Shown piece by piece: positions 41,998 through 51,835 of a stretch of DNA of 64,000 nucleotides; position 1 is the first letter of the stretch, and the number at the start of each line of letters is the position of its first letter. Position numbers and translations under genes: made by a program. The stretch covers positions 1,335,828 to 1,399,827 of the forward strand of contig NZ_KZ454939.1 of NCBI RefSeq assembly GCF_002797355.1. The letters run 5' to 3'. The DNA comes from Bacillus xiapuensis (lineage in GTDB: Bacteria > Bacillota > Bacilli > Bacillales > Domibacillaceae). Under the pieces are notes generated by a model. It was not told where the DNA came from and ran no database searches. It worked only from the letters and a program-made list of their open reading frames with translations.

Positions 41998-43428
41998 ATG
42001 AACAACCAAGAAATCGTTCAAAAGCTATGGAATTTATGTAATGTCCTGCGTGATGACGGGATTACCTACCAACAATATGTGACAGAACTAACCTATCTGC
42101 TGTTTTTAAAAATGATGAAAGAACAGGAAACAGAAGGTGTGATCCCAGAAGGCTACCGCTGGGATGATTTATTGGCTAAAGAAGGGGTAGAATTAAAAAC
42201 ATTTTATCAGCGATTATTACTTGATTTAGGAAGCAGTGAAAATGAACAGTTACGTCTTATTTATAGTGACGCTTCTACAAGTATTGCCGAGCCGAAAAAC
42301 TTAGAGAAAATTATTAAATCAATTGATGCCCTGGATTGGTACAATGCGAAGGAAGAAGGGCTTGGGAATCTTTATGAGGGTCTCTTAGAAAAGAATGCCA
42401 GCGAAAAGAAATCAGGAGCGGGGCAATATTTCACCCCACGGGTATTAATTGATGTGATGGTGCAGCTTGTCGATCCGAAAGTTGGAGAACGATGTAATGA
42501 CCCTGCCGCTGGAACATTCGGCTTCATGATTGCGGCAGATCAGTACTTAAAAAATAAAACCGATGATTATTATGACCTCGATCCGCAAGAAGCGGAATTT
42601 CAAAAGAAAGAAGCCTTCACAGGAATGGAACTTGTTAAAGACACTCATCGTCTTGCATTGATGAACGCTTTGCTTCACAACATGGAAGGACGGTTGGAAC
42701 AAGGGGATTCTTTATCGGGGAATGGGAAATGGCTAAAGAACTTTGATGTGATTTTAACCAACCCGCCGTTTGGTACAAAAAGAGGTGGAGAACGGGTATC
42801 CCGTGACGATTTAACGTTTGAAACGTCGAATAAACAGTTGAATTTCTTGCAGTTAATTTATAATGCTTTAAAAGATGATGGAAATGCAAGAGCAGCGGTT
42901 GTCTTGCCTGATAATGTGTTGTTCGAAAGTGGAATTGGTTCGCAAATTCGCCGTGATTTAATGAATAAATGTAACTTACACACGATTTTGCGATTACCAA
43001 CAGGGATTTTCTATGCACAAGGTGTAAAAACGAATGTATTATTCTTCACAAGAGGAACAACAGACCAAGATAACACGAAAGATGTTTGGGTATATGACCT
43101 CCGCACCAATATGACTTCATTTGGAAAACGCAATCCGCTGACAATGGCTCATTTCGAAGGCTTTATGAAAGCATATGTCGCAGAAGACCGCTCAAAAGTA
43201 GAAGATGAACGCTGGAATAAATTCACACGAGAAGAAATTGCCAAGAAAGGCGATAGCTTAGACATCGGATTGATTGCAGATGAATCATTATCCTCCTATG
43301 AAAACCTGCCAGACCCGATTGAATCAGCCGAAGAAGCGATTGCGAAACTTCAGCAGGCAATGAATTTATTAAATGAAGTCGTTGAGGAGCTTCGTGCGGT
43401 TGAAGCGGATGGGGTGGTCAAAAAGTGA
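41998..43428 (+). CDS. hsdM: Type I DNA methyltransferase subunit M (HsdM)
   Basis: 476-aa adenine-N6 methyltransferase. N-terminal HsdM_N helical domain, then the SAM site PAAGTFGFM (motif I; family form DPxxGTG) and catalytic NPPFGTK (motif IV, D/N-P-P-F/Y). GQYFTPR precedes motif I, as in all HsdM. CAGGAGG precedes ATG. Its stop overlaps hsdS by four bases. Together with HsdS it modifies host DNA. Confidence 0.97.
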   Translation: MNNQEIVQKLWNLCNVLRDDGITYQQYVTELTYLLFLKMMKEQETEGVIPEGYRWDDLLAKEGVELKTFYQRLLLDLGSSENEQLRLIYSDASTSIAEPKNLEKIIKSIDALDWYNAKEEGLGNLYEGLLEKNASEKKSGAGQYFTPRVLIDVMVQLVDPKVGERCNDPAAGTFGFMIAADQYLKNKTDDYYDLDPQEAEFQKKEAFTGMELVKDTHRLALMNALLHNMEGRLEQGDSLSGNGKWLKNFDVILTNPPFGTKRGGERVSRDDLTFETSNKQLNFLQLIYNALKDDGNARAAVVLPDNVLFESGIGSQIRRDLMNKCNLHTILRLPTGIFYAQGVKTNVLFFTRGTTDQDNTKDVWVYDLRTNMTSFGKRNPLTMAHFEGFMKAYVAEDRSKVEDERWNKFTREEIAKKGDSLDIGLIADESLSSYENLPDPIESAEEAIAKLQQAMNLLNEVVEELRAVEADGVVKK

Positions 43429-44879
43429 GTAAGAAAAAGAAGACCGTGGAGGAATTGTTGGAAGAAGCGTTAGTGCCTGAGGAAGAGCAGCCGTATGGAG
43501 TTCCAAAGAATTGGATGTGGGTTAATTCAGGATACATACTGAACTTCATAGGTGGGGGTACACCTTCTAAGCGTAATGTTGATTATTGGAACGGGGAGAT
43601 TCCGTGGGCAACGGTTAAAGATATCAAGGATAGGTATCTATCATCTACAATAGATTATATTACGGTAAAAGGTTTAGAAAACAGTTCAGCAACTATGGCA
43701 TCTCCAAATGAACTCTTATTAATTACAAGAATGTCTCCTGGTAAGAGTACAATAACAAGGATATCGACAAGCATTAATCAAGATTTGAAAATAGTCAGAC
43801 CCAAAATTAGGATATTACCATATTTTTTATGGTTATTTTTTACGGTAAACACCCCGTTAATTGAATCCATATCAACAGGTTCTACTGTTAAAGGTATACA
43901 GATAGAGAAACTAAAAAAAATTCCTTTTCCTGTACCTCCTTTGAATGAACAAAAACGAATTGCCGAAAAAGTGGAGCGGCTTTTAAGTAAAATTGAAGAA
44001 GCAAAGCGGTTGATTGAAGAGGCGAAGGAAACGTTTGAACTTCGTCGGGCGGCTATTTTGGATAAGGCGTTTCGTGGGGAGTTGACTAGGAAGTGGAGAG
44101 AAGAAAACCCCGTTATAGAGAATGCAGAAGTTTTGTACGATAAAATAACTAGTCTAATAAAGCCTAAAAAACTCGAGATTTTTGAAGGGAAAAGTGAAGA
44201 TATTCCATGTAAATGGAAATGGGTTAGACTAGGGGAAGTTGTACAAGTCAATCCCCCAAAGAAAAAGTTAAGTGACGTATCTGAAGATCAAAAATGTACG
44301 TTTATTCCAATGCCTGCAGTGAGTGATAAAACTGGTAGAATTGAACAACCAGAAGAAAGAGAATACGGAAAAGTTAAGAAAGGCTACACGTTTTTTTTAG
44401 AAAATGATGTATTGTTTGCCAAAATCACTCCTTGCATGGAAAATGGAAAATCAGCTATAGCTAGACAATTAAAGAATGGATTTGGTTATGGCTCAACAGA
44501 ATTTCATGTTTTGCGCACTTCTGAGTATGTGAATGAACAGTACATTCATTATTTGGTTCGTTCACAAAGATTTAGGGCAGAAGCTAAGAGAGAAATGACG
44601 GGAGCGGTTGGTCAGCAACGAGTGCCAAAAGAATTTTTATTAAACTACCCATTCCCTCTGCCTCCTAGAGAGGAGCAAGATGCTATTGTAAATATTTTAG
44701 ATGATATCTTTGCTAAAGACGATTATTCCAAATTCAATCTTCAAATTGAATCTAAGTTGGAGCTATTAAAACAATCCATTCTCTCTAAAGCCTTCCGAGG
44801 CGAACTTGGAACAAACGACTCAAGTGAAGAAAGTGCCATTGAATTATTAAAAGAAGTGCTACAAGAACAGGTGAAATAA
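43425..44879 (+). CDS. hsdS: Type I specificity subunit S (HsdS)
   Basis: 484 aa with two target-recognition domains (about residues 15-165 and 240-390), each followed by a long helix (NEQKRIAEKVERLLSKIEEAKRLIEEAKE and the EEQDAIVNILDDIF region). The repeated AFRGEL ends each half. TRDs decide the bipartite target; it cannot be read from sequence. The TRD regions are AT-rich compared with hsdM, fitting their exchange. GTG start overlaps the hsdM stop. Confidence 0.95.
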   Translation: MSKKKKTVEELLEEALVPEEEQPYGVPKNWMWVNSGYILNFIGGGTPSKRNVDYWNGEIPWATVKDIKDRYLSSTIDYITVKGLENSSATMASPNELLLITRMSPGKSTITRISTSINQDLKIVRPKIRILPYFLWLFFTVNTPLIESISTGSTVKGIQIEKLKKIPFPVPPLNEQKRIAEKVERLLSKIEEAKRLIEEAKETFELRRAAILDKAFRGELTRKWREENPVIENAEVLYDKITSLIKPKKLEIFEGKSEDIPCKWKWVRLGEVVQVNPPKKKLSDVSEDQKCTFIPMPAVSDKTGRIEQPEEREYGKVKKGYTFFLENDVLFAKITPCMENGKSAIARQLKNGFGYGSTEFHVLRTSEYVNEQYIHYLVRSQRFRAEAKREMTGAVGQQRVPKEFLLNYPFPLPPREEQDAIVNILDDIFAKDDYSKFNLQIESKLELLKQSILSKAFRGELGTNDSSEESAIELLKEVLQEQVK

Positions 44880-44892
44880 AGTGGCGAAAGTG

Positions 44893-44925
44893 CATCCAAA
44901 TTAGTTGGATGTCTCTTTCTGATTG
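44893..44925 (+). terminator. Terminator after hsdS
   Basis: CATCCAA / TTGGATG with ATTAG-type loop followed by TCTCTTTCT. Confidence 0.65.
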
Positions 44926-45270
44926 ATCAAAAATGGCGGGGAGAAGGAAAATTGCTTAACGAAATATAATAGATTCATAAAACAAGGTATGCGCCAAAGT
45001 CGGTCGGAAATAATTGGGATGATTGGAAGGGAAGATCCAAAACTCTTGCTTCACACCCTAGGCCGAACTTTTTGACCTCAAGCTGACAAGCATGTATTAA
45101 AAGCCGATAGAGCCATTTCCTGAAGAAGTAAGGCTTTAAGCATCGCATTGGAGAATCGGAAAGAGGCTAACAGAATGAGAAAATCTACAAGTTTTAAGAA
45201 GGGGGGAAATAAAATGAGATAAATAAAACCGAGGAAGAGCAGGGAGTCAGGTCTACTCTTCCATAGTGGG
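44926..45270. other. Gene-poor stretch after hsdS
   Basis: No intact gene. A short piece near 45138-45222 (ALENRKEANRMRKSTSFKKGGNKMR) ends at TAA and looks like the 3' end of a lost basic protein; weak evidence. Confidence 0.3.
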
Positions 45271-45531
45271 TTAATACTCCTCTTCACTAAAGTAATCAGA
45301 TAATTGGCTGTTTAACTGTTCCAATTGAATGATTTGGGAGTGAGGGAATCCATCCGTATTTGTTTTTTGAGAACACATCCAGCATGAACAATGCACTTTC
45401 CCTTTTGCAAAATATCCAGTGAAGCGAGATTGCCAACCTAATTGTTTGGCAATCTTTACTTTGCGCTGAAGGATTCTTTTTCGGTGGTGCCGATAATACA
45501 CACGACTGCGGTTCTTATTATGTGGCTTCAA
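45271..45531 (-). CDS. 86-aa basic protein with CxCxxC motif
   Basis: TTG 45531 with AAGGAG eleven bases upstream. The N-terminal half is very basic (HHRKRILQRKVKIAKQLGW), the middle has KGKVHCSCWMCSQKT, a likely metal-binding knuckle, and the C-terminus is acidic. Similar short proteins with a KVHCSC-type motif are scattered in Firmicutes without known function. Beside the type I RM system; could be nucleic-acid binding, by inference. Confidence 0.65.
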   Translation of the reverse strand: MKPHNKNRSRVYYRHHRKRILQRKVKIAKQLGWQSRFTGYFAKGKVHCSCWMCSQKTNTDGFPHSQIIQLEQLNSQLSDYFSEEEY

Positions 45532-45556
45532 TTGCTATCACACTCCTTGGGGTAAA

Positions 45557-45607
45557 GCTCAGCCTGTAAATAGCCCCCCAAAGATAATTAGGCTATTACA
45601 GGCTGAG
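45557..45607. terminator. Long inverted repeat between 86-aa and DUF3885 genes
   Basis: GCTCAGCCTGTAAATAGCC against GGCTATTACAGGCTGAGC, nearly perfect. On the minus strand it lies downstream of the DUF3885 gene and in the leader of the 86-aa gene, with only TTTA after it, so it could terminate or attenuate. Confidence 0.6.
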
Positions 45608-45688
45608 CCTGATGGCAAGAAATGTGGTGAGAGGGTTCAAGTGAATCACCTCTTGCAGATTTGTTTCTTTAATTATACAGAGAATGAA

Positions 45689-46360
45689 TTATTTGAATAT
45701 CTTATTTATCAGATCTCGGTCATAGTCTAAAATCCAATCATTTAGATCTTCATAAAGTGAACGTAAATCTTCTTTGTTTGAGGCGATGACGTCACAGCCT
45801 CGGTCATCATATAGGTGATAAATCATTTTCTTTGTAACATTTACAAAATAAATGTCCACAGCAGGACGGGAGAACCCTTTTAGAATTTGGGATGGATGCG
45901 GAAAGTCCTCATAACTAATAGCAGTTAAAAGCTGTGTAAAACGAATGTCGTTCTTTTTACAAGGCAAAATAAATCGGTGTGTCACCATATCCTCATAATC
46001 TTCACCATTTTCATCCTCTAAAAAAACATTTGGCAAAATCTTATGTTGCAGTTTTTGTCTTAACGCTTTGTCTTTAACATATTTTTGATAGACCTTCGTT
46101 GGTCTCCTTTGCATGAATTTATCATGTCTTTCACAATGGACATCGGTGATTAGCAGCATCTCCTCCCCCTCATGAAAAACTTTATTGAATATGCCACTGG
46201 TTCTTTCTTTGATTTGTTGAAGATTATTTTTATCTTCATGTTTGACCTGAGGCATAGAAATTTCAAAGCGGATACCATATTTCCATAAATAGAACAGTGG
46301 CGGTCTTAGATTTAGATTATCAAAGTGCTGTTTCATGAGCTGGGTTAAAAGATTATTCAT
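45689..46360 (-). CDS. DUF3885-domain protein
   Basis: 223 aa. The C-terminal part with VDIYFVNVTKKMIYHLYDDRGCDVIAS and DLNDWILDYDR is the DUF3885 pattern. The function is unknown; members are often near toxin- or phage-related loci. GGGAGGAAAAA precedes ATG. A 14-bp palindrome lies ~55 bases upstream. Confidence 0.82.
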   Translation of the reverse strand: MNNLLTQLMKQHFDNLNLRPPLFYLWKYGIRFEISMPQVKHEDKNNLQQIKERTSGIFNKVFHEGEEMLLITDVHCERHDKFMQRRPTKVYQKYVKDKALRQKLQHKILPNVFLEDENGEDYEDMVTHRFILPCKKNDIRFTQLLTAISYEDFPHPSQILKGFSRPAVDIYFVNVTKKMIYHLYDDRGCDVIASNKEDLRSLYEDLNDWILDYDRDLINKIFK

Positions 46361-46414
46361 TTTTTCCTCCCAATCAACTATAGCTAATATGTTTGTATTT
46401 TATGTAAATAAAAA

Positions 46415-46428
46415 ATTCTACGTAGAAT
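46415..46428. promoter_or_regulatory. 14-bp perfect palindrome upstream of DUF3885 gene
   Basis: ATTCTACGTAGAAT lies 55-68 bases before the start codon, in promoter position. Candidate operator; regulator unknown. Confidence 0.4.
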
Positions 46429-46521
46429 GAAGTCAACACAACCAATCCTAGAAAAGAGGTCTTCCCTATGAATCGGTTGACAACAATAATGAATGATATA
46501 AATAGATAATTTATTAGGAAA

Positions 46522-46565
46522 GAGGGGCAATCAAACGTGTAGATGCTTTTGATTGCCCCTTTTTA
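46522..46565. terminator. Terminator between DUF3900 and DUF3885 genes
   Basis: AGGGGCAATCAAA / TTTGATTGCCCCT with TTTTT; placed downstream of the minus-strand DUF3900 gene's 3' side and usable on both strands. Confidence 0.8.
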
Positions 46566-46660
46566 ATTATCCAAAATAGAAGGGGAATGTTAACAAGTTA
46601 AAGAGCAGAGTTCCTTTATACAAATTGCTCACAGAACCCTTCCAAACTCTCATTTCGCTA

Positions 46661-47746
46661 TCAACGCGAAAAGCTCCCATGCTTCTCCCGAATCCGCTCC
46701 ACGACCACATCCAACTCCTCAGGCTTATGGAACTCAATCGGGGAGAAGCCTTTTTCAAAGATCACCGAGTCCGCTTCCATCAGAACGACATAGCGGTCGC
46801 CGATTTTAGCCAAGTGAACGGATTCTCCGAAGTCTGACAGCATCGCCTTCACACTCATGTGGTCCAGCTTCATCTTCAGCTCTAATTCAGGCGTATGCTC
46901 GACCATGCGGCTGGCGGCTTCCACGACTTCTTCCGTGGAAAACCGCTCCTGCAGTTCCCGTTTCGGGCTCTCCGCCCAGATTTCCATCGCTTCTTCAAGC
47001 TGTGTTCGTTCTGGGCTTTCTTCTTCCAAGTCTTCAATCACCGTTTCCCGTACGAAGTCCATGACTTGTGTTTTGACGATTTCGGGCATGGACTGTTCGT
47101 AGCCGACGTATTTTAAGAAGTCCTCAAAGTAGCGGGCGTGGGAGGCCTGATGGATTTTCAGTTCGCCTTCTTCGATCATTCCTTCTTCCGGCATGTACGG
47201 ATACTGAATCGACTTCATGTTTTTGGTTGTGATGGCCAGCTCCACATGCTGGATTAATGACTTGGAGTCTGTGATGGAAGCGACTTTTGGCTCAAAGTCG
47301 CATTTCAGGATGAAGATGAAGGCATCATCAAAGTATTTTTTGACTTGCGCTTTGGCTACGATAAATACGCCGCCTCTCACTGCGCTCGTTTGTATATACA
47401 GAGAGGCGAACTGCTCGCTCGCTTTTTGAAATTCTGCGGCAGAGTCAGCGGTGCGTGCTTTAGTAAATAAGTTGTAGTTAGGATTTGACGTTAAGTCATG
47501 TCCAGGTTCTGCCGTGAAATAGCCGATTTTGGTTGGCACCTGTTCTGATTTTGGGTGACGGTCTGCTTTGCGTTTCGCTATTTTAGTAAATTCGCCGTCT
47601 AAAAAGTCTTTCAGCGGGTTTTCTTCATAGTCTTGCTGGTTGAGCGTTTGATAGTGCTGGGCCCGCTTGGTTGCTTCGTCGCCTTTGCCATCCACCTCGA
47701 TGACAAAAAATGATAAATACTGAATGGTAAAATCCAATGACATCAC
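46661..47746 (-). CDS. DUF3900-domain protein
   Basis: 361 aa, soluble, acidic. Begins with MSLDFTIQYLSFFVIEVDGKGDE, the start of a Bacillaceae family I know as DUF3900. Contains alternating beta strands and charged helices; general layout recalls nucleoid-associated NdpA-like proteins but no motif proves this. The regulator gene ends ten bases upstream, so both may be one transcript (MocR gene first). Confidence 0.78.
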   Translation of the reverse strand: MMSLDFTIQYLSFFVIEVDGKGDEATKRAQHYQTLNQQDYEENPLKDFLDGEFTKIAKRKADRHPKSEQVPTKIGYFTAEPGHDLTSNPNYNLFTKARTADSAAEFQKASEQFASLYIQTSAVRGGVFIVAKAQVKKYFDDAFIFILKCDFEPKVASITDSKSLIQHVELAITTKNMKSIQYPYMPEEGMIEEGELKIHQASHARYFEDFLKYVGYEQSMPEIVKTQVMDFVRETVIEDLEEESPERTQLEEAMEIWAESPKRELQERFSTEEVVEAASRMVEHTPELELKMKLDHMSVKAMLSDFGESVHLAKIGDRYVVLMEADSVIFEKGFSPIEFHKPEELDVVVERIREKHGSFSR

Positions 47747-47756
47747 CTGTTATTCT

Positions 47757-49199
47757 TTAACTATTTTCTAAAATGATCTTTCTCAGCTGTTTCAATCCTT
47801 CTGTGAATTCTTCAGGGGAAGCATATCCGTATGATAAGCGGATGGCCGGTGCGGACTCCTCTGTATAAATGCTTCCCGGGCTTAATTGTATCCCTTTTTG
47901 CAAAGCTTTTTCATACAGCTCTTTCACCTGGACTTTGGCTTTGAGCTTCAGCCAAATTAAGAAGCCTCCAGCGGGGACCTCCCATTCGGCAAGATCGGAC
48001 ATATACCTCTGCAGTGCGGCTAAAGCCGATGATCTTCGTTTCTTTAATTGCTCGCGGACAAAGGCTAAATGCTGGCTGTACAGTCCGCTTGTCATCCATT
48101 CCGCAGCAACCATTTGCGAAAGGGAGCTGGATCCGTAATCTGTCTGCATTTTCACCTCTGCCAGCCGCTCAATTACAGGCTCTGGACCGGCGATCCATCC
48201 GATTCGCAATCCCGGACTGAGCGTTTTGGAAAAGCTGCCTAAATAAAGAACATTGCCATGCTTATCGAGCGATTTAAGCGGCGGCGGGGGAGGGGCATCG
48301 ATCCACAGCTCACGGTAGATATCATCTTCAATAATTGGCAGCTGGAGAGTTTCGCAGACATCTAACAGTGCCTGGCGCCGCTCTTTCGTCAGCAATAGGC
48401 CGGTTGGATTATGATAGCATGGAATGGTGTAAACGATCGATGGATGCGTCTTCTGATGCTTCTTGAAAATAGAGTCGGGGATTAACCCGTTTTGATCCAT
48501 GGGCAAGCCGCAAAGACTCATTCCAGCAGACTGGAACACTTGCAAGGAATACAGGTAGGAAGGCTGTTCTAATAGGACGGATGATCCCCTATGCAAAAGG
48601 CCGGCTGAGATCAGCTGCAGCCCCTGAATGGCTCCTGAGACAATCAGAATCGACGAAGGAGAAAGGCTGACTCCAAGCCCCTTCATATAATCACTGATGG
48701 CTTCACGCAGCGGCAGGTAGCCTTTTGGTTCTTCATAGCCGAAAGGTTCGATCGTTCCGGCCAGTCGCATCATGACTTGCTGCATATTGTCCTTCGGGAA
48801 AATGTCCTGTGCTAACTCTCCTTTGCTCAGCTGAATGAAGTCCCCCGAGTTATGTCCATCTGCTTCAATGCCTTCGGAGTGAGAAAACGGCTGGGCTCGC
48901 GATTCCTTCCAATCTTCCGGCGGGCTTGTCGCCAGCAGCGTCCATGTATTATTGACGACAATCGTGCCTTTCCCCATAACGCCCTCAAGCAAGCCGGCTG
49001 CTTTCAGCTCTTCTAGCGAGGTGATGATGGTGCTCCGATTGACTCCAAACTGTTCGGCTAATTTTCGCTGGCTCGGAATTTTACTTCCGACAGGCCACTC
49101 GCCGCTCATCACTTTTTCTTTTATATAACGGCTAATTTTTTCATATTTTGCTTGGTTTGGTTCCATTAATAATTTCTGCTCCCTATCATACTTGCTCAT
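47757..49199 (-). CDS. MocR-type GntR regulator with aminotransferase domain
   Basis: 480 aa. Residues ~15-85 are a GntR winged helix (YIKEKVMSGEWPVGSKIPSQRKLAEQFGVNRST in parts). Residues ~115-480 are a fold-type I PLP domain: NPTGLL, the DDIYRELW segment and the PLP lysine in GSFSKTLSPGLRIGW. These proteins sense PLP or amines and regulate a few genes (PdxR, GabR). The target is not known; the divergent AI-2E gene or the DUF3900 gene are candidates. Confidence 0.93.
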   Translation of the reverse strand: MSKYDREQKLLMEPNQAKYEKISRYIKEKVMSGEWPVGSKIPSQRKLAEQFGVNRSTIITSLEELKAAGLLEGVMGKGTIVVNNTWTLLATSPPEDWKESRAQPFSHSEGIEADGHNSGDFIQLSKGELAQDIFPKDNMQQVMMRLAGTIEPFGYEEPKGYLPLREAISDYMKGLGVSLSPSSILIVSGAIQGLQLISAGLLHRGSSVLLEQPSYLYSLQVFQSAGMSLCGLPMDQNGLIPDSIFKKHQKTHPSIVYTIPCYHNPTGLLLTKERRQALLDVCETLQLPIIEDDIYRELWIDAPPPPPLKSLDKHGNVLYLGSFSKTLSPGLRIGWIAGPEPVIERLAEVKMQTDYGSSSLSQMVAAEWMTSGLYSQHLAFVREQLKKRRSSALAALQRYMSDLAEWEVPAGGFLIWLKLKAKVQVKELYEKALQKGIQLSPGSIYTEESAPAIRLSYGYASPEEFTEGLKQLRKIILENS

Positions 49200-49439
49200 T
49201 CTTTCCGTCTGATGTATGAATCATGCGAGAGACGGATACGATTATTATAAACGATAAACGTGCTCCGTTCATGTTTTCAGAGAAAAAAGCGCCGCCTGCC
49301 CATACATCCTCTTACAGGCCTAAACAAAAGTTCATTTTATCACTGGACTTCATGAAAATGAAGTGACTTTTCTAAATGGTATGGTTTATTATAGTATAGA
49401 ACGCTTGTTTAAAGTTTGATGAGGGGAAGTTGATGTTGG

Positions 49440-50471
49440 TTGATAAAGAGATGGTTCATTTTCATAGTCAGCGCGCTGCTGATTATATTTCTCATACCTT
49501 ATGCTTTACCTGTTATCCTAGCACTGCTGACAGCTATTTTGCTGGAGAACTCCGTGAAATGGTTTATGCTACGCTTTAAGTGGCCGCGATTCCGGGCGGT
49601 GCTTGTTACGTTCTTGCTTTATTTATTATTTATTGCTTTATTTGTCTGGTTCGTTGTGAATTTAGTGATTGATCAAGTGGTGACGCTCGCGCAAAAGGTT
49701 CCGTCTTTTGCCAATGATTTTTATGAAGAATCTCTTAAGCAGTGGGTCAGTGAATTTTCTCATTATTTCAAGACGCTGCCCCCTGATGTTATTCATTCAT
49801 TTGAACAAACGATGGAAAAATCCATTGATTCCTTTACGAAAATGGCGCAGAACATCGTGGAGTGGCTATTTGGATTGGCCACTGCTATCCCGGGGTTCCT
49901 CATTGAATTCCTCGTGTATTTAATCGCGGTTTTCTTGTTCAGTCTTGAACTTTCACGGCTGAAAATCAAGACGGAACGCCATTTAAGAGAAGCAACGAAG
50001 GAAAAGCTTTATCTCATAACCAATCAGCTGAATCGGGCTGGTGTCGGCTTTATTAAAGCGCAGATCTTTTTAAGCATCGTGACTTTTTTAATGGCCTTGA
50101 TCGGACTGGCGATCTTGCAAGTTCCCTATGCGGTGTTGCTATCCATCTTGATTGTGTGTGTAGATGTGCTGCCGATCCTCGGAACCGGTTCGGTGTTAGT
50201 GCCGTGGGCAATCGTCTGCTTTTTCCAAGATAATCAATTTCTCGGCTTTGGGTTAATTTTGCTGTTTATTATCATAACGGTCGTTCGCCGGATATTAGAA
50301 CCAAAAGTATTCTCCTCCAATATGGGAATCTCTCCGCTTGCTGCCTTGATCAGCTTGTTTGTCGGCTTCAAGCTATTAGGGTTCATCGGTTTCTTTGTCG
50401 GACCGGCTATCGTCATTATTTATGATACCTTGCGGGAAGCGGGCATCATTAAAAGCAAATGGAAGGTATAA
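49440..50471 (+). CDS. AI-2E/UPF0118 family transporter (YtvI/YueF-like)
   Basis: 343 aa with seven to eight membrane segments. The N-terminal hairpin, a soluble helical region (FANDFYEESLKQW...), and the conserved C-terminal block GVGFIKAQ, DVLPILGTGSVLVPWA and EPKVFSSNMGISPLAALISLFVGFKLLG (in parts) define the family; members export autoinducers or act as Na+/H+ antiporters. TTG 49440 with GAGGGG twelve bases upstream. Substrate unknown. Confidence 0.87.
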   Translation: MIKRWFIFIVSALLIIFLIPYALPVILALLTAILLENSVKWFMLRFKWPRFRAVLVTFLLYLLFIALFVWFVVNLVIDQVVTLAQKVPSFANDFYEESLKQWVSEFSHYFKTLPPDVIHSFEQTMEKSIDSFTKMAQNIVEWLFGLATAIPGFLIEFLVYLIAVFLFSLELSRLKIKTERHLREATKEKLYLITNQLNRAGVGFIKAQIFLSIVTFLMALIGLAILQVPYAVLLSILIVCVDVLPILGTGSVLVPWAIVCFFQDNQFLGFGLILLFIIITVVRRILEPKVFSSNMGISPLAALISLFVGFKLLGFIGFFVGPAIVIIYDTLREAGIIKSKWKV

Positions 50472-50500
50472 TGCTTCTTCAAGAAACAATCGTATGGCAT

Positions 50501-50546
50501 AATGAAAGAAACCGCCTGGCATAGCTGCCAGGCGGTTTCTTTCATT
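50501..50546. terminator. Bidirectional terminator between AI-2E and yfkAB genes
   Basis: 20-bp perfect arms, starting AATGAAAGAAACCGCC and ending GGCGGTTTCTTTCATT, around ATAGCT; overlaps the yfkAB stop. Confidence 0.95.
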
Positions 50547-51648
50547 ACACTTCCGCACGGGAAGAAAAGCTTTCATTCGGATAATAAGCGTGTTTCACTA
50601 AAAGGTTAGGGCCGAGACAGCGTCTGCTCGGACAATGGCAATTTAATTGGGCAGCAAGCGTCGATTGCTGCCAGCGGTCGTAGGCTTGCTTTAGCGTATG
50701 CGTTTGAATGTTGCCGAGGGCAGGCGCATCCGCAAAGTCGGTTACGATAATATCTCCGCTGAAAATATTCACATTGAGACGAGAGCGGCCATCCGGATCA
50801 TTCCGGACCGTGACGTTCTTTTCAGCTTCTAATCTGTTTAACAGCTGCAGGTCTTCTTCCTTGCGGCTGCAGCCGTAGAATGGCAAGGTGCCAAACAGCA
50901 TCCAGACCTTTTGATTTCGGAAATCCAGTAAATGATGAATGGCCTCTCGGATTTCATCTAAAGATAGCGACTCAAGAGCGCTTGCAAAGTCGCTCGGGTA
51001 CATTGGATGAATTTCATGGCGGAAGCAGCCCATTTCTTCCACGACTTGCTGGTGTATTTTTTCTAAATAAGGAAGCGTTTTTTTATTTAGCATCGTTTCA
51101 GCAGATACCAACACGCCCATTTCCGACAAAGCGCGGCTATTGTCAATCATGCGCTGAAAAAGCGCTTCCCGCTGCGCCATAGTGGGCTTTCTTTCCATGT
51201 TGGCAAATCCCGTCTCCGCAAAGTCTGCAACCGTTCCCCAGTTATGTGATATATGCAACACATCAAGGTAGGGGGCAATCTCTTCATAGCGTGATAAATC
51301 GATGGTCAGATTTGAATTAATTTGAGTATAAATCTCTCTTTCATGCGCGTATTTTAGCAGCGGCAATACATAATGGCGGACGGATGATTTCGATAGCATC
51401 GGTTCTCCGCCTGTGATGCTGATGGCGCGCAAATCTGGCACTTCATCAAGGCGCTGCTTTAAAAGCTCAAACGGCAGGGCTTTTGGGTCCTTCGTCTGTA
51501 AAGTGTACCCGACCGCGCAATGCTCACAGCGCATATTGCATAATGTGGTAGTGGTAAATTCAACATTGGATAAACGAAGTTCTCCGCTTTTCTCTATATC
51601 CAAATAAGATTCCCATGGATCAAATGTTGGATGAATCGTTTGTTTCAT
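50545..51648 (-). CDS. yfkAB: Radical SAM protein YfkAB (CxCxxxxC)
   Basis: 367 aa. N-terminal radical SAM cluster motif CNMRCEHC (near residue 38), GGEPML, and a C-terminal CHCPSRRC that matches the CxCxxxxC signature of YfkAB. Fused A and B parts as in most Bacillus. The substrate is unknown. ATG 51648 follows AAAAGAGG on the minus strand. Confidence 0.93.
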   Translation of the reverse strand: MKQTIHPTFDPWESYLDIEKSGELRLSNVEFTTTTLCNMRCEHCAVGYTLQTKDPKALPFELLKQRLDEVPDLRAISITGGEPMLSKSSVRHYVLPLLKYAHEREIYTQINSNLTIDLSRYEEIAPYLDVLHISHNWGTVADFAETGFANMERKPTMAQREALFQRMIDNSRALSEMGVLVSAETMLNKKTLPYLEKIHQQVVEEMGCFRHEIHPMYPSDFASALESLSLDEIREAIHHLLDFRNQKVWMLFGTLPFYGCSRKEEDLQLLNRLEAEKNVTVRNDPDGRSRLNVNIFSGDIIVTDFADAPALGNIQTHTLKQAYDRWQQSTLAAQLNCHCPSRRCLGPNLLVKHAYYPNESFSSRAEV

Positions 51649-51835
51649 TGTAAAACCTCTTTTCTATATACACTTCAACATTATACCTCTTTTATAAAAC
51701 AATGAAAAAGGAAATTGAATAAATTTATCAATCTAGAGACCTATTTTTTAATTTTTAAGTGTATTTTTATAGAAAACAATTCCTCCTGTGTTACAATGTA
51801 GGCAGCTGGAAAAGCAGCTGAAAGGAGAGATACAT

